Assembly (NCBI RefSeq): GCF_046054195.1
Contig: NZ_JBEQCS010000001.1
Location: 310,001 to 374,000, forward strand
DNA: 64,000 bases
Reading direction: 5' to 3'
Source of the DNA: Celerinatantimonas sp046054195
GTDB taxonomy: Bacteria > Pseudomonadota > Gammaproteobacteria > Enterobacterales > Celerinatantimonadaceae
Shown: positions 24,191-32,732 of the stretch, in pieces
Layout of the letters: every line of letters starts with the position of its first letter
Position numbering within the stretch: position 1 is the stretch's first letter
Translations under genes and position numbers: made by a program
Notes under the pieces: generated by a model
Told to the model about the DNA's origin: nothing
Database searches by the model: none
What the model saw: only the letters and a program-made list of their open reading frames with translations

Positions 24191-26253
24191 GACTCGGACT
24201 CATCTTCTGCGGCTTGGCATTGTTCACAGGCACCATCTTGCCCTGTTAACGCTTCGACTTGCTGATTTTTGAGCAGTGGATCTTCGGACACTTCGCTTGC
24301 TTGCACATCGTTGATGGTGGCTTCCTCAGGGGCGTCCGGTTTGCTGACAAGGGTGGGTAATTTTGCAATGCTGCCAGCATAATCGCTGCCAGAGCCGGCG
24401 CTTCCGCCTGAGTTTAAGTTAATCGCTGGGCCGACGATGGAGACACCGGAGGCGTCAATTTTGATAAAACTGCCGCCAGCGGTGAGGGTTATTTCGGAGC
24501 TGCTTTTGAGCACCATTTTGCTACCTGCGTTGAGGTGGATTTCTTGGCCTGTTTCCACCAACATCGACAGGCCTTGCTTCATATGCAGTGTTTTCTCCAC
24601 ATACTGCGTTTGCTGGCCTTTGACATGCACCCGGCTCTCCCCATCCACGGTCTGATGGGCATCGCCCTTCACCCGCTGAAACTGGTTGCGGGTCACGGTC
24701 AAGTGGTCGTCTTCGCCAATTTCGGTCTTGCGGTCATTCTCGATGTTGCTGTTGAAGTCCTTTTGCGCATGGATAAAGATTTCTTCATGGTCTGCCTGGT
24801 CTTCAAAGCGCAGTTCATTGTACCCGCTGCCCTGATGGGTTTCGGTACGCAGCACGGTGCGGGTCTTATTCGCCGGCAATTCATAGGGTGGCAGGTTGGT
24901 GGCATGGTAGGTTCGCCCGGTGATAATCGGTTGGTCCGGGTCCCCTTCTAAGAAGCTGACAATCACTTCATGGCCTATCCGGGGAATGGCCACCATCCCA
25001 TATTGGCTGCCCGCCCATCCTTGAGAGACTCGTATCCAGCAGGAGCTTTGGTCATCCCCATTGCCATAGCGGTCCCAGGGAAATTGCACTTTCACCCGGC
25101 CATAGTTATCGCAGTAGATTTTTTCATCAGACGGGCCCACCACGGTGGCGATTTGCGGTCCATCCACCCGTGGTTTTGGGTTGGGGGTCGGCCGCCAGGG
25201 CAGGTTGCTGGCCAACACCTGAAACTGGTTGGTGTAGGTGGTTGCCCCGTCCCCGCCGGCTTCTTCCAGTGCCTGGGGTTGTTGGCCCTGATGGTGCACA
25301 CTGACCAGTAACCAGCTGCGATTGCACTGCTCATCCAGATGGTCGGTCATGGTGGCGGTGTAACCACTGACCAGTTGGGGGATGGTGCTGTCCCCTTCGC
25401 CGGTTTGGCTATTGCGGCGCAGGGCGTCTAACCGGTATTGACTGAACGGTTTGCCCTGACTATCCGTTTTGTAGCGCCCCGGGTAGTCGTAGTGTTCATA
25501 GCTGGCCGGGTCCAGGCCACTGTCGGCGGTTTGTAAAAAACTGTAGGCGGGCTTTTTAAAGCTGTAATCTTTGAGCTGTGCGCTGGTGGGGGCCGTTTGA
25601 TAGTGGCGACGAAAGGCCCGCACAAACGGATTGCGTTGATAGCCGCCGGCGGTGGCATTGTATTCTAACGTCACTCCCAACTGAGGCGCCTGCTGGGTGT
25701 TGTCGGTAAACACCACGGTGTGTTTGCCATCCTGATGGACAAAGTAATAATACATGCCCTCTTCGGCGGCCAGCCGTTCGATGAAGGCTAAATCACTCTC
25801 CCGATACTGCACGCAGTATTCGCGGGTGAGGTGGGTGTCCGTGATGGCAAAGGCGTAATCGGTAATGCCCATTTCCTGGAGTAAAATCGAGATAATCTGC
25901 TGGGCATTGTACTGCTGGAAAATCCGGCTGTTCTGGCGCAGGGTAAGGCGTTTGAGCGCTGGCACCAGGGTCAGTTGGTAGCGGGTGTGATGAAAGCCGG
26001 TATCCCCCTGGGTAAAGGCACTGACAATGCCATACCAGCATTGCTGCGCTTCGCCATCTTGCCAAAGTGTGAGAGAGGCATTCTGGTCGATAATGGTGGT
26101 GGCATCCAGTTGGTCATTGCGGCTGGCCAGTTCCAGGGTAAAGGCAAAGGGGGAGCTTAAGGCCTCCTGGCCGTCAAAGGCGATGACCTGCAAACTAGTG
26201 TCGCTGAGCCCTTCGATACTCAGGGTAAATTGTAATCCGCTTTGCTCTGCCAT
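24187..26253 (-). CDS. vgrG: VgrG T6SS spike protein
   Basis: The product is 688 aa. The gp27-like part covers about residues 1-340 (YYFVHQDGKHTVVFTDN near 165). The gp5-like OB fold follows (VKVQFPWDRYGNGD, SCWIRVSQGWAGSQYGMVAI, HEVIVSFLEGDPDQPIITGR). A beta-helix rich in short polar repeats (TVDGESRVHVKGQQTQYVEK) comes next. The end (DGACEQCQAAEDESES) is a short acidic tail and not an enzymatic domain. VgrG trimers form the tip of the T6SS tube and here probably carry VasX through the DUF4123 adaptor. Confidence 0.95.
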   Translation of the reverse strand: MAEQSGLQFTLSIEGLSDTSLQVIAFDGQEALSSPFAFTLELASRNDQLDATTIIDQNASLTLWQDGEAQQCWYGIVSAFTQGDTGFHHTRYQLTLVPALKRLTLRQNSRIFQQYNAQQIISILLQEMGITDYAFAITDTHLTREYCVQYRESDLAFIERLAAEEGMYYYFVHQDGKHTVVFTDNTQQAPQLGVTLEYNATAGGYQRNPFVRAFRRHYQTAPTSAQLKDYSFKKPAYSFLQTADSGLDPASYEHYDYPGRYKTDSQGKPFSQYRLDALRRNSQTGEGDSTIPQLVSGYTATMTDHLDEQCNRSWLLVSVHHQGQQPQALEEAGGDGATTYTNQFQVLASNLPWRPTPNPKPRVDGPQIATVVGPSDEKIYCDNYGRVKVQFPWDRYGNGDDQSSCWIRVSQGWAGSQYGMVAIPRIGHEVIVSFLEGDPDQPIITGRTYHATNLPPYELPANKTRTVLRTETHQGSGYNELRFEDQADHEEIFIHAQKDFNSNIENDRKTEIGEDDHLTVTRNQFQRVKGDAHQTVDGESRVHVKGQQTQYVEKTLHMKQGLSMLVETGQEIHLNAGSKMVLKSSSEITLTAGGSFIKIDASGVSIVGPAINLNSGGSAGSGSDYAGSIAKLPTLVSKPDAPEEATINDVQASEVSEDPLLKNQQVEALTGQDGACEQCQAAEDESES

Positions 26254-26289
26254 AATCGAACTGTCCTGTTAAATTGCCATAGCTACCGC

Positions 26290-26411
26290 ACCGGTTTTCT
26301 TGGAACAAGAACCGGGAAACGAGTGCGTTATCACGCGAAAAGCCGCGAAATAACGGCGAATATGCTGTGAAACCAATGGTGAATGAGATGGCTGAGCGAG
26401 AAGCTCAGCCA
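26290..26411 (-). other. Two hairpins between hcp and vgrG
   Basis: The 165-base gap between hcp and vgrG holds an inverted repeat at 26389-26411 (TGGCTGAGC, five-base loop, GCTCAGCCA) just after the hcp stop. A second one lies at 26290-26315 (CCGGTT...AACCGG, with a bulge). Neither has a run of T on the minus strand, so I do not call a terminator. They could stabilise the hcp message or lower read-through, letting Hcp be made in excess over VgrG. Confidence 0.5.
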
Positions 26412-26418
26412 ACGGAGC

Positions 26419-26937
26419 TTAAGATTCCAGCGGTGCGCGCCAGTCATCTGAGCCTGATGTGCCGGCAATATCGTGTGACCAATCGATTTTGCGATACGAC
26501 AGGGAGACTTCAATCAGCTGTGTGAAATCTGTTTTAGTAGGGTCCTGACAATGTGGCATCTGGGCATCAATATTGACGATGGTGGAGTCAGTCAGGGTGG
26601 TGGTGAAGAAATGTTCCTGTTTACCTTCGACAGATGTGCGATACCAGTTTAAGGTCACTGTGGTGAGCATTTCCCCAGACGCCAGGGCGTTGTACAGCAG
26701 TGGAACGGCTTTATTCAGAGCTACGGTAAATTTAAACGGTTTGTGCACCCGTTGGCCAGAAGGCTGACCGGATTGAGGGTCGGTTGGCACGGTGACAATG
26801 TGTTTAAATTCCTGGACCAGCATTTCATCTTCGTGGCCTTCCACATAGATGTTGCCGACAGAGTCAGCAGTAAATGCACCGGCAGTAATATTGCCTTGAG
26901 TTTTTCCTTCGATGGAAATATAACAAGGAGTTGGCAT
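26419..26937 (-). CDS. hcp: Hcp T6SS tube protein
   Basis: The product is 172 aa, the usual Hcp length. It starts MPTPCYISIEGKTQGNITAG and contains FKHIVTVPTDPQSGQPSGQR and the beta-rich FKFTVALNKAVPLLYNALAS. Hcp hexamers stack into the tube that carries effectors. AGAGGA lies about 7-8 bases before the ATG. It is the first gene of the auxiliary operon. No T6SS sheath, baseplate or ATPase genes are in the window, so the main cluster must be elsewhere. Confidence 0.95.
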   Translation of the reverse strand: MPTPCYISIEGKTQGNITAGAFTADSVGNIYVEGHEDEMLVQEFKHIVTVPTDPQSGQPSGQRVHKPFKFTVALNKAVPLLYNALASGEMLTTVTLNWYRTSVEGKQEHFFTTTLTDSTIVNIDAQMPHCQDPTKTDFTQLIEVSLSYRKIDWSHDIAGTSGSDDWRAPLES

Positions 26938-26983
26938 GGATGTATTCCTCTTATCTTTTTATTGATGAAAACATAAAAAGTAA

Positions 26984-26999
26984 GTCAACATCCATGCCA
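26984..26999 (-). promoter_or_regulatory. Possible weak sigma-54 promoter for hcp
   Basis: The minus strand reads TGGCAT-GGATG-TTGAC about 47 bases before the hcp ATG. The -24 half matches the sigma-54 consensus well. The -12 half has GA instead of GC, so the match is imperfect. Sigma-54 control of hcp operons through VasH is known in V. cholerae, which makes the site worth noting. Confidence 0.3.
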
Positions 27000-27071
27000 G
27001 CTTTTTCAAAACTATAACTACTTGTTTTAATTAAAAATTCAATTTTACAGAAAAATCTCATTGTGAATGCT

Positions 27072-27137
27072 GAGCAAGAAGTTGCCCAGATCGAGCAAGA
27101 AGTTGCCCAGCGAGCAAGAAATTGCTCGGTCGTTTTT
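27072..27137 (+). terminator. Triple GAGCAAGAA repeat ending in a terminator-like hairpin
   Basis: GAGCAAGAAGTTGCCCAG occurs at 27072 and 27093. A third diverged copy begins at 27112 and forms a perfect hairpin (27111-27128, CGAGCAA GAAA TTGCTCG) followed by GTCGTTTTTT. On the plus strand this is a good intrinsic terminator, yet no gene precedes it on that strand. It may end a short non-coding RNA. Confidence 0.5.
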
Positions 27138-27542
27138 TAATCAATCATTGAGCTCAAGGCAAACTTCGGCGGTTTTTTATACCATTTTGAAACTGAGCGA
27201 GTGATTATTTAGACAATTAAAACAGCATTGATTCATTCGAATCTTTAGGTGTTTGTTGAAAGCTTAATCGGTTTCAGATTAGAGAAATCCTCATGTATTG
27301 AATGCTTAATTGAACAGCGAGCTTATTGTAATCGGCTAAGTAAGTTCTGGTGAACGGCTGCAGTTTGGCTCGACAGTTTGCGATTGACCTTGTTCAAGGT
27401 ACTTTCTTAAAAAACGCAAATATTACCAATAAGCTGGTATGGCTAGCCTATAAATTGGCTACAGAGGCTCTGTTATATGCAGAACATGATTGCTATAAAG
27501 AAGGATAAAATCTAAAAACTGTGTTGTGGCAATCAAAGGTAA

Positions 27543-27866
27543 TTAACGCTGCCAGAATTGGTCAATCAATTCGCTCAGCAGTTCGCTGATATGTTCTTCT
27601 TCTTCATCTAAATTTAATGACCAATGTTCGAGATATCGTTTAGCTTGGGTGTGACTCAGTCGGTGCTGACCTAGCCAGTATTCTATCTCTGGCAGTTGCT
27701 TGTCATAGCGAGGGATAAGAGTCCATTGCAGCGCTTGTCCGCCGAGTCGATTAAATGGCTCTAATGCAAACTGGCAGAACCTCTCTACATGCTCAACGCC
27801 GTCAGGGCCGAGGCAACCGGGTTCGATACGCATAGTCAGTTGTAAAGGCGGTAACGACTTGGCCAC
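27543..27866 (-). CDS. Conserved hypothetical protein, 107 aa
   Basis: I do not recognise a named family. The product is soluble, with MRIEPGCLGPDGVEHVERFC at residues 12-31, then WTLIPRYDKQLPEIEYWLG at about 48-66, and an acidic end (LDEEEEHISELLSEL). There is no signal peptide or membrane segment. The Cys and charged residues are not in an obvious metal-site pattern. It is a single gene on the minus strand between the T6SS operon and the small-protein gene; codon use looks like the core genome. Confidence 0.6.
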   Translation of the reverse strand: MAKSLPPLQLTMRIEPGCLGPDGVEHVERFCQFALEPFNRLGGQALQWTLIPRYDKQLPEIEYWLGQHRLSHTQAKRYLEHWSLNLDEEEEHISELLSELIDQFWQR

Positions 27867-28070
27867 TGAAATAATATCTCTTGGTTAAATAAGTTTTCGT
27901 GCTCCAATTATAGCGGCAATCATTTGTATGTGTTGAATAAATCCAACTGTTAAAAATGATTTGTTAAAATACGGTTGAAATTATGTAACGTCATCCTTAT
28001 TTAGGAGATCAGAGAAAAGCTTTTAGGTATTTCTTGGCAACGAGGCTAAAAATTTAGAATGAAAAATATT

Positions 28071-28086
28071 TGTGATGTTCATCACA
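28071..28086 (+). promoter_or_regulatory. CRP-type site upstream of the small-protein gene
   Basis: TGTGA-TGTTCA-TCACA is a perfect two-fold CRP-type site. Its centre lies about 50 bases before the expected transcription start, a position from which CRP normally activates. FNR-type use is less likely because the core lacks TTGAT. Confidence 0.75.
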
Positions 28087-28091
28087 AAAAC

Positions 28092-28121
28092 TTGCACTCT
28101 GATCAATTTTTACGCTATAAT
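28092..28121 (+). promoter_or_regulatory. Sigma-70 promoter of the small-protein gene
   Basis: TTGCAC at 28092-28097 and TATAAT at 28116-28121 are separated by 18 bases. The -10 box is perfect. It is placed between the two CRP-type sites and about 32 bases before the start codon. Confidence 0.7.
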
Positions 28122-28122
28122 T

Positions 28123-28138
28123 TGTGACAAGGATCACG
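28123..28138 (+). promoter_or_regulatory. Second CRP-type site over the transcription start
   Basis: TGTGA-CAAGGA-TCACG differs from the palindrome in one base and directly follows the -10 box. A protein bound here would block the promoter, so the pair of sites could give activation at one CRP-cAMP level and repression at another. Confidence 0.6.
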
Positions 28139-28153
28139 AAGAAGGAGGCGTTT

Positions 28154-28258
28154 ATGAGCCGCAAAACAAAAAATACGTTGAAAGAGGTTGCTCTGTTAGC
28201 TGCATTGTTCAGCGCGACTTCTGCTGCAGTTTTTGTTGAAACTCTTAGCTGGGTTTAA
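28154..28258 (+). CDS. Small hydrophobic protein, 34 aa, unknown function
   Basis: The frame encodes MSRKTKNTLKEVALLAALFS followed by ATSAAVFVETLSWV. A basic N-terminus is followed by one hydrophobic segment (about 12-30), as in single-pass small membrane proteins. AAGGAGG at 28142-28148 is a perfect ribosome site five bases before the ATG. A strong promoter with two CRP-type sites stands before it and an intrinsic terminator after it, so it is a complete independent transcription unit. I know no family for it. Confidence 0.65.
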   Translation: MSRKTKNTLKEVALLAALFSATSAAVFVETLSWV

Positions 28259-28293
28259 TCAACAAAAAGCTAACCAAAGAATTACATATGATA

Positions 28294-28327
28294 ACGGCGA
28301 GCCAATGGTTCGCCGTTATTTTTTTAT
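28294..28327 (+). terminator. Intrinsic terminator of the small-protein gene
   Basis: AACGGCGA, a nine-base loop, TCGCCGTT, then a run rich in T (ATTTTTTTAT). It ends the short transcript about 40 bases after the stop codon. Confidence 0.85.
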
Positions 28328-28439
28328 CTGCAGAAAAAGCACTCTTCTTCACCACACTAAAATCTCAAAGCCATGATTTGTTAACTACACTCAAGTTAAG
28401 TCTCAAAGAGGACGGATAACCAAATCAAGGATGAAAGAG

Positions 28440-29330
28440 ATGAAAAATAACTCCCTGTTATGTGCACTAGGTGCCGCTCTTTTGGGGTGCTCACTTGCAA
28501 GTCATGCTGCAGATGTGAATGTTGGTGACTATATTGCGCTGCCCGATGGGATGAACTTAGTCGCGTTGTATGGCCAATATAGTGAATCTGACAAATTAAA
28601 GGTAGATCCTAGCCCAACCTATTCTGACAAAACGAGTTTGCGTTCCCAAATCGGTATTTTCCGTGCGATCCATTTCATGGATGTGGGCGGATTTACCATT
28701 GATCCTCAAATCTTAGTTCCGTTCGGGAAAATCTATGATGTCCACCAAAACAGTGACACGGCTATCAGCGGTGCAACGGGTATTGCAGACCCAATCGTGG
28801 GCGGTACGTTATGGCTCGTTAATCAACCGAATGCTGGTAACTATGGCCGTTATTTAGGCATTACACCGCTGGTGTATGTTCCTATTGGTCAATATGACAA
28901 AAATAAAGCGGTCAATCTTGGCCAAAATCGCTGGCGTTGGGATTTGCAGGTCGGTTATATCGAACCATTATGGGTCAATCAGTCACTGGAACTAAACCTT
29001 GGGGCTATCGTTTATGGTGACAATGACGACTATTATGGCAATAGCAAACTTGAGCAGGATCCAACCTACAGTTTGCAAAGCAACTATGTCTTTAGTTTTA
29101 GCCAGTCCACCCGGTTGGCGATTGGTTACGCTGCTTATTGGGGCGGGAAACAAAAGGTTGATGGTTCCTATAGCGGTTTAAAAACAGATTACGGTCAAGG
29201 ACGCATTGAATATCAGCAAATGGTGACTCAGAAAATTCAGTTCAGTGGCCAACTTACCCATGATTTTCATCGCACTGGTGGTTATCAGCAACAACTTGGG
29301 ATGAATTTCAGAATCGCCTATATCTTTTAA
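28440..29330 (+). CDS. Phenol MetA-pathway-type outer-membrane protein (transporter family)
   Basis: The product is about 296 aa with a signal peptide (MKNNSLLCALGAALLGCSLA, cleavage after ASHA). The mature chain begins with the typical GDYIALPDGMNLVALYGQYS and has alternating beta strands up to a final aromatic (RIAYIF), like outer-membrane beta-barrels. It fits the family called phenol degradation meta pathway protein, which is thought to move hydrophobic compounds; no degradation genes are near. An earlier ATG (28431) is possible, but AAGGA at 28427-28431 favours 28440. A weak hairpin at 29336-29356 follows. Confidence 0.75.
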   Translation: MKNNSLLCALGAALLGCSLASHAADVNVGDYIALPDGMNLVALYGQYSESDKLKVDPSPTYSDKTSLRSQIGIFRAIHFMDVGGFTIDPQILVPFGKIYDVHQNSDTAISGATGIADPIVGGTLWLVNQPNAGNYGRYLGITPLVYVPIGQYDKNKAVNLGQNRWRWDLQVGYIEPLWVNQSLELNLGAIVYGDNDDYYGNSKLEQDPTYSLQSNYVFSFSQSTRLAIGYAAYWGGKQKVDGSYSGLKTDYGQGRIEYQQMVTQKIQFSGQLTHDFHRTGGYQQQLGMNFRIAYIF

Positions 29331-29441
29331 TCGGTTGGGGCTTAAGCTTGGCCCCAGTTCTCTTCTTCGATGATTTTCACTTTTCTCAACATCTAGCAAA
29401 CGTTACTCTTAATCTATTCAAAATCGTTAAACGACATCACC

Positions 29442-32400
29442 ATGTTATATTTTTATCAGAGCAATCAGCTGGATGTGCTTGCCGGACTGATTGGTCCGTT
29501 AATGGCGCAAAATAGATTATCGAATCCACTGATGCGCGAGCAAGTCCTTGTGCAAAGCCCTGGTATGGCGCAGTGGCTTAAATTGGAACTGGCAAGGCAG
29601 TTGCGGGTGAGCGCCAATATTGATTTTCCGCTTCCCGCGAGCTTTATCTGGCAGATGTTTCATGTTGTGTTGGATGATGTGCCTGAGCAAAGTCCGTTTA
29701 ATAAGCAGGCCATGGCGTGGCGGTTAATGCGCATCTTGCCTGAGCAACGTGATGACGCAAGTTTTGCCCCGTTATTTCAATACCTTACCGATAACGTTGA
29801 AAATCAAGCGCGCAAGCTGTGGCAACTGTGCGAAAAAATTGCGGACTTATTTGACCAATATCTTGTGTATCGGCCGAACTGGATGAGCAGTTGGGAAGCC
29901 GGTGATGATCTTGAATTAATTAGTAAAACCCAACCTTGGCAGCCCAAGCTTTGGCGATTGTTAGTCGATGATACGGTTGCCAAGATGGATAGCCCTTATC
30001 ATCGCGGCAATTTATTCAGCGATTTTATTGAGCGCTTAACGCTTGGCACCCCTGTGAGTGGTTTGCCTGAGCGAGTCTTTATCTTTGGTATTTCTGCTCT
30101 GCCGCCCGCTTATTTAAAAGCGTTGCAGGCATTAGCTCATCATATCGATATTCATCTATTTTTTGGCAACCCTAGCCGCGAATATTGGGGGGATGTGCGC
30201 GATGAGCTAGCTTTAGCAGGGAACCCGCTATTGGCATCAATGGGGAAATTGGGGAGCGATTACCTGGAACTGCTGGCCGAAACGGATAAACAGGAGCTTG
30301 ATTTAGAGCTATTTATTGAGCCTGTCGGCGAGACGATATTAGCCACCTTGCAACGCGATATATTACATTTAGAAAATCCAATCGACCCAATGGCTTGGCA
30401 AGACAGCCAGCATAAACGGCTCGCTAAGTTTGAAGATAACAGCGTCCGATTTATGAGCTGTCATAGCGCTCGGCGCGAATTAGAAGTGTTGCATGACTCG
30501 CTGTTAGCTATGTTTGAAGCCGACCCTGAGCTGACTCCCCGTGATGTGATAGTGATGGCAGCGGATATTAATGCCTATAGCAGCGCCATCGAAGCTGTTT
30601 TTGGCTCTGTCGATGAGGCGCACTATATTCCTTATGCGATTTCTGATCGCAGTGCCCGCGATGAAAGCCCATTATTACAAAGTTTTATCGAGCTGTTAGC
30701 GCTACCGACATCGCGCTCAAGTGCCAGTGGATTGTTAACACTGCTTGAGGTGCCCGCCATTGGCCGCCGTTTTGGTATCGCTCCAGAGAAGTTGCCCCAG
30801 CTGCGCCAGTGGGTGATTGAATCAGGCGTGCGCTGGGGGCTTGATAAAACTGATATGCAGCGCTGGTCAAATCCTGATGACAGTGAGCAAAACTCATGGC
30901 TGTTTGGCTTAAAACGAATGCTGTTGGGTTATGCAATGGCAAGTGACACCTTGGTAAAAGATGTGTTGCCTTATCCTGAAAGCCAAGGTTTGAGCGCCGA
31001 ACTGGTGGGTCTATTAGCCGATTTTATCGATGCGCTCATTACACTTCGCAATGCCCTTTTGGAAAATGCCGATTACCAGCTTTGGCAGCAGCGCCTGTTG
31101 TGGATAGTCGACACTTTTTATGAGTTTGATGAGCCTGAACTGTTCGATCAACAGCGTTTGCAACAACTGATTGAACAGTTGTATGAAAGTGCTGAAAGCT
31201 GTGACTATCGCGCCGATATTGATGCGATGATCATCCACGATTATGCGCGCGCGCAGTTAAGTAACGCCTCTGGTAGCCAGCGATTTTTGGCCGGTCCCAT
31301 CAATTTTTGCACATTGCTACCGATGCGAGCCATTCCATTTAAAGTGGTTTGCTTGCTCGGAATGAATGATGCCGATTATCCGCGTAATGTTCCCAATGTC
31401 GGTTTTGATTTAATGGCGGAAAATCCCATGCAGCGGGGCGATCGTAGCCGCCGAGAAGATGATCGCTACCTCTTTTTAGAGGCTCTGTTGGCCGCTCAGC
31501 AGCAGCTTTATATCAGTTATGTCGGGCGAAGTGTCAATGATAATAGCCCGCTTGAGCCATCTGTATTGGTCAGTGAGCTGCGCGATTATTTGGGGCAAAG
31601 CTTTGCCCTTGAGAGCGATTTGCCACTTGATAGTGACCAGTCAGCCGAGCGTTTGCTCGCTCATTTAACCCTAGAGCATCCGTTGCAGCCATTTAGTCCA
31701 GAGTATTTTCGCCCTGGGGAAAATTACTTTAGCTATCATCCTCGCTGGCTTTCAGCGGCTCGCGCACTGGATGGGCAGTTTGATAAAAGCCATCCGGTGA
31801 TAGAGCAAAAATTAACCCAACCGATGCCACTTGATGAGCCGTTAAGTTATCAAGATTTACAGCAGTTTGTGCGAGCCCCTAGCGAATGGCTGTACAAACG
31901 GCGATTAAATATTTATTACCCCAACTTAGAAGAGCAATTGGTTGAGGCTGAGAGTTTTAATTTAAGTGGCTTAGCTCGTTATCAATTGGATGAGCAATTG
32001 CTTGGTGCGCGTTTGCAAGATAGCGCGTTTGATGAGGTTAGCCAGCGCTTAAAAGCCAGTGGTCATTTACCGCATGGCGAATTTGGCTCCTTGAGTGTTG
32101 AAAAACGTTGGCAGTCACTTGACCCGTTAGTGGGCCGATTAGCGCAATTGCCAGCGTTAAGTCCGAGTCGTTGGGCGGTGCGCCTTGAGCCGCTATCAGT
32201 TGAACTTCCGGCGATTCATGGCTGGCTAACGAGCCAAAGCGCAGAGGCTTTAGTTGGTTTTCGCCCTGGTAAATTGCGCGCTCAAGATAAATTACTGGCT
32301 TGGCTCGATTATCTCATGGCCTGTTTAAGTGATGCGATTCCTACCGACAATTATCTTTTAGGCATTGATGAGGCAATTAGCTTTTCACCTATAGAGCCAT

Positions 32401-32732
32401 CTGTGGCGGCAGAATATTTAAGCCAATGGCTGATTGCACTTAAAATTGCCTGGCAGGAGCCATTTTTGTTCCCAACGCAAGCGCTCTGGTTGTATGTCGA
32501 ACATGCTTGGGATGACACCCGCGCAAGCCTTAGTGAAGATAGTGCGGTGCTCTCAGATGCGCTTAATCGCGCCCTTACTCATTATCAAGGGGAATTTGGC
32601 GAGGTGAATAATCGTTATATTTATCAGTGGTTGGGTGATGACTTTAGCCAATCCTGGCAGGAGCTTGAACCATGGGTGATTAAATTGTTGGTGCCGATGA
32701 AGCGTTATGTGACGGAGTTTGATGATGAGTGA
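29442..32732 (+). CDS. recC: Exodeoxyribonuclease V gamma subunit RecC
   Basis: The 1096-aa product is full length. The N-terminus YQSNQLDVLAGLIGPLMAQN and VQSPGMAQWLKLELARQL are characteristic of RecC, the subunit that holds the complex together and scans single-stranded DNA for Chi. It keeps the helicase-like fold but has no working Walker A motif. In E. coli ptrA lies between recC and recB; here recB follows directly with an eight-base overlap, as in Vibrio-type genomes. A fairly short leader (111 bases) separates it from the gene before. Confidence 0.96.
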   Translation: MLYFYQSNQLDVLAGLIGPLMAQNRLSNPLMREQVLVQSPGMAQWLKLELARQLRVSANIDFPLPASFIWQMFHVVLDDVPEQSPFNKQAMAWRLMRILPEQRDDASFAPLFQYLTDNVENQARKLWQLCEKIADLFDQYLVYRPNWMSSWEAGDDLELISKTQPWQPKLWRLLVDDTVAKMDSPYHRGNLFSDFIERLTLGTPVSGLPERVFIFGISALPPAYLKALQALAHHIDIHLFFGNPSREYWGDVRDELALAGNPLLASMGKLGSDYLELLAETDKQELDLELFIEPVGETILATLQRDILHLENPIDPMAWQDSQHKRLAKFEDNSVRFMSCHSARRELEVLHDSLLAMFEADPELTPRDVIVMAADINAYSSAIEAVFGSVDEAHYIPYAISDRSARDESPLLQSFIELLALPTSRSSASGLLTLLEVPAIGRRFGIAPEKLPQLRQWVIESGVRWGLDKTDMQRWSNPDDSEQNSWLFGLKRMLLGYAMASDTLVKDVLPYPESQGLSAELVGLLADFIDALITLRNALLENADYQLWQQRLLWIVDTFYEFDEPELFDQQRLQQLIEQLYESAESCDYRADIDAMIIHDYARAQLSNASGSQRFLAGPINFCTLLPMRAIPFKVVCLLGMNDADYPRNVPNVGFDLMAENPMQRGDRSRREDDRYLFLEALLAAQQQLYISYVGRSVNDNSPLEPSVLVSELRDYLGQSFALESDLPLDSDQSAERLLAHLTLEHPLQPFSPEYFRPGENYFSYHPRWLSAARALDGQFDKSHPVIEQKLTQPMPLDEPLSYQDLQQFVRAPSEWLYKRRLNIYYPNLEEQLVEAESFNLSGLARYQLDEQLLGARLQDSAFDEVSQRLKASGHLPHGEFGSLSVEKRWQSLDPLVGRLAQLPALSPSRWAVRLEPLSVELPAIHGWLTSQSAEALVGFRPGKLRAQDKLLAWLDYLMACLSDAIPTDNYLLGIDEAISFSPIEPSVAAEYLSQWLIALKIAWQEPFLFPTQALWLYVEHAWDDTRASLSEDSAVLSDALNRALTHYQGEFGEVNNRYIYQWLGDDFSQSWQELEPWVIKLLVPMKRYVTEFDDE

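Larger units (their letters stand above)
26938..27542. other. 605-bp intergenic region upstream of hcp
   Basis: I see no convincing coding frame here. It should contain the hcp promoter (minus strand) and holds a short imperfect repeat with an intrinsic-terminator-like hairpin on the plus strand (listed separately). The stretch 27140-27540 shows no structure I can name. Confidence 0.5.

Noticed and set aside
27072..27128. Short CRISPR-like repeat or a peptide-coding repeat upstream of hcp
   Set aside because: There are only two full copies and one altered one, with periods of 21 and 19 bases and no spacer. The third copy clearly forms a terminator hairpin.
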